NCBI GenBank assembly: GCA_934255105.1
Contig: CAKQNH010000353.1
Location: 1-5,828, forward strand
Direction: 5' to 3'
Length of the DNA: 5,828 nucleotides
From: an uncultured Pirellulaceae bacterium
GTDB taxonomy: Bacteria; Planctomycetota; Planctomycetia; Pirellulales; Pirellulaceae
Shown here: positions 5,811-5,828 of the stretch, piece by piece
How the letters are laid out: the number at the start of each line of letters is the position of its first letter
Position numbering within the stretch: the first letter of the stretch is position 1
Position numbers and translations under genes: made by a program
The notes under the pieces: model-generated
What the model was told of the DNA's origin: nothing
Seen by the model: only the letters and a program-made list of their open reading frames with translations
Database searches by the model: none

Positions 5811-5828
5811 CTGGCTCTACACTTCTTC

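Overview
The window reads as a piece of a GC-rich, Gram-negative-type bacterial chromosome, most likely a planctomycete of the Pirellulales kind. This is inferred from three things: the mix of genes, the weak or absent Shine-Dalgarno sequences, and the abundant intergenic GCCCGGAGGGC / CCGGTGGC hairpin repeats. No rRNA or other taxonomic marker is present, so the assignment is tentative. There is no sign of phage, plasmid, CRISPR or transposase genes.

Layout. Bases 1-1194 (+) hold the 3' part of an AmmeMemoRadiSam system gene: a MEMO1-family (AmrB) domain preceded by an N-terminal region that may be the end of an AMMECR1-like (AmrA) domain. Bases 1195-1523 are a gene-free region between two convergent genes and are packed with repeats. 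They contain eleven copies of an 11-bp core in two orientations, two inverted copies of a 46-bp composite element with an 8-bp stem and GTGA loop, a perfect 23-bp inverted repeat at the centre, and a 20-bp tandem array. Bases 1524-4244 (-) encode a full-length aconitase of the AcnA/IRP1 type (906 aa) with all three iron-sulfur cysteines. Bases 4245-4574 form a divergent intergenic region with a near-consensus sigma70-type promoter for acnA. Bases 4575-5597 (+) encode an unrecognised 340-aa exported, cysteine-rich and proline/serine-rich protein, possibly a lipoprotein, with two kinds of internal short repeats. Bases 5598-5828 hold three stem-loops, the last a strong intrinsic terminator, and then a 9-bp micro-repeat at the window edge.

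The three genes do not look like one pathway. AcnA is central metabolism (TCA cycle). The AmrB-type protein belongs to a widespread but poorly understood radical-SAM-associated system. The exported protein has no assignable function. The most unusual part is the repeat region at 1192-1520: it is organised almost symmetrically about base 1332, and each convergent transcript runs into the same composite element in the same sense. This suggests either a REPIN-like mobile palindrome or a functional 3'-end element.
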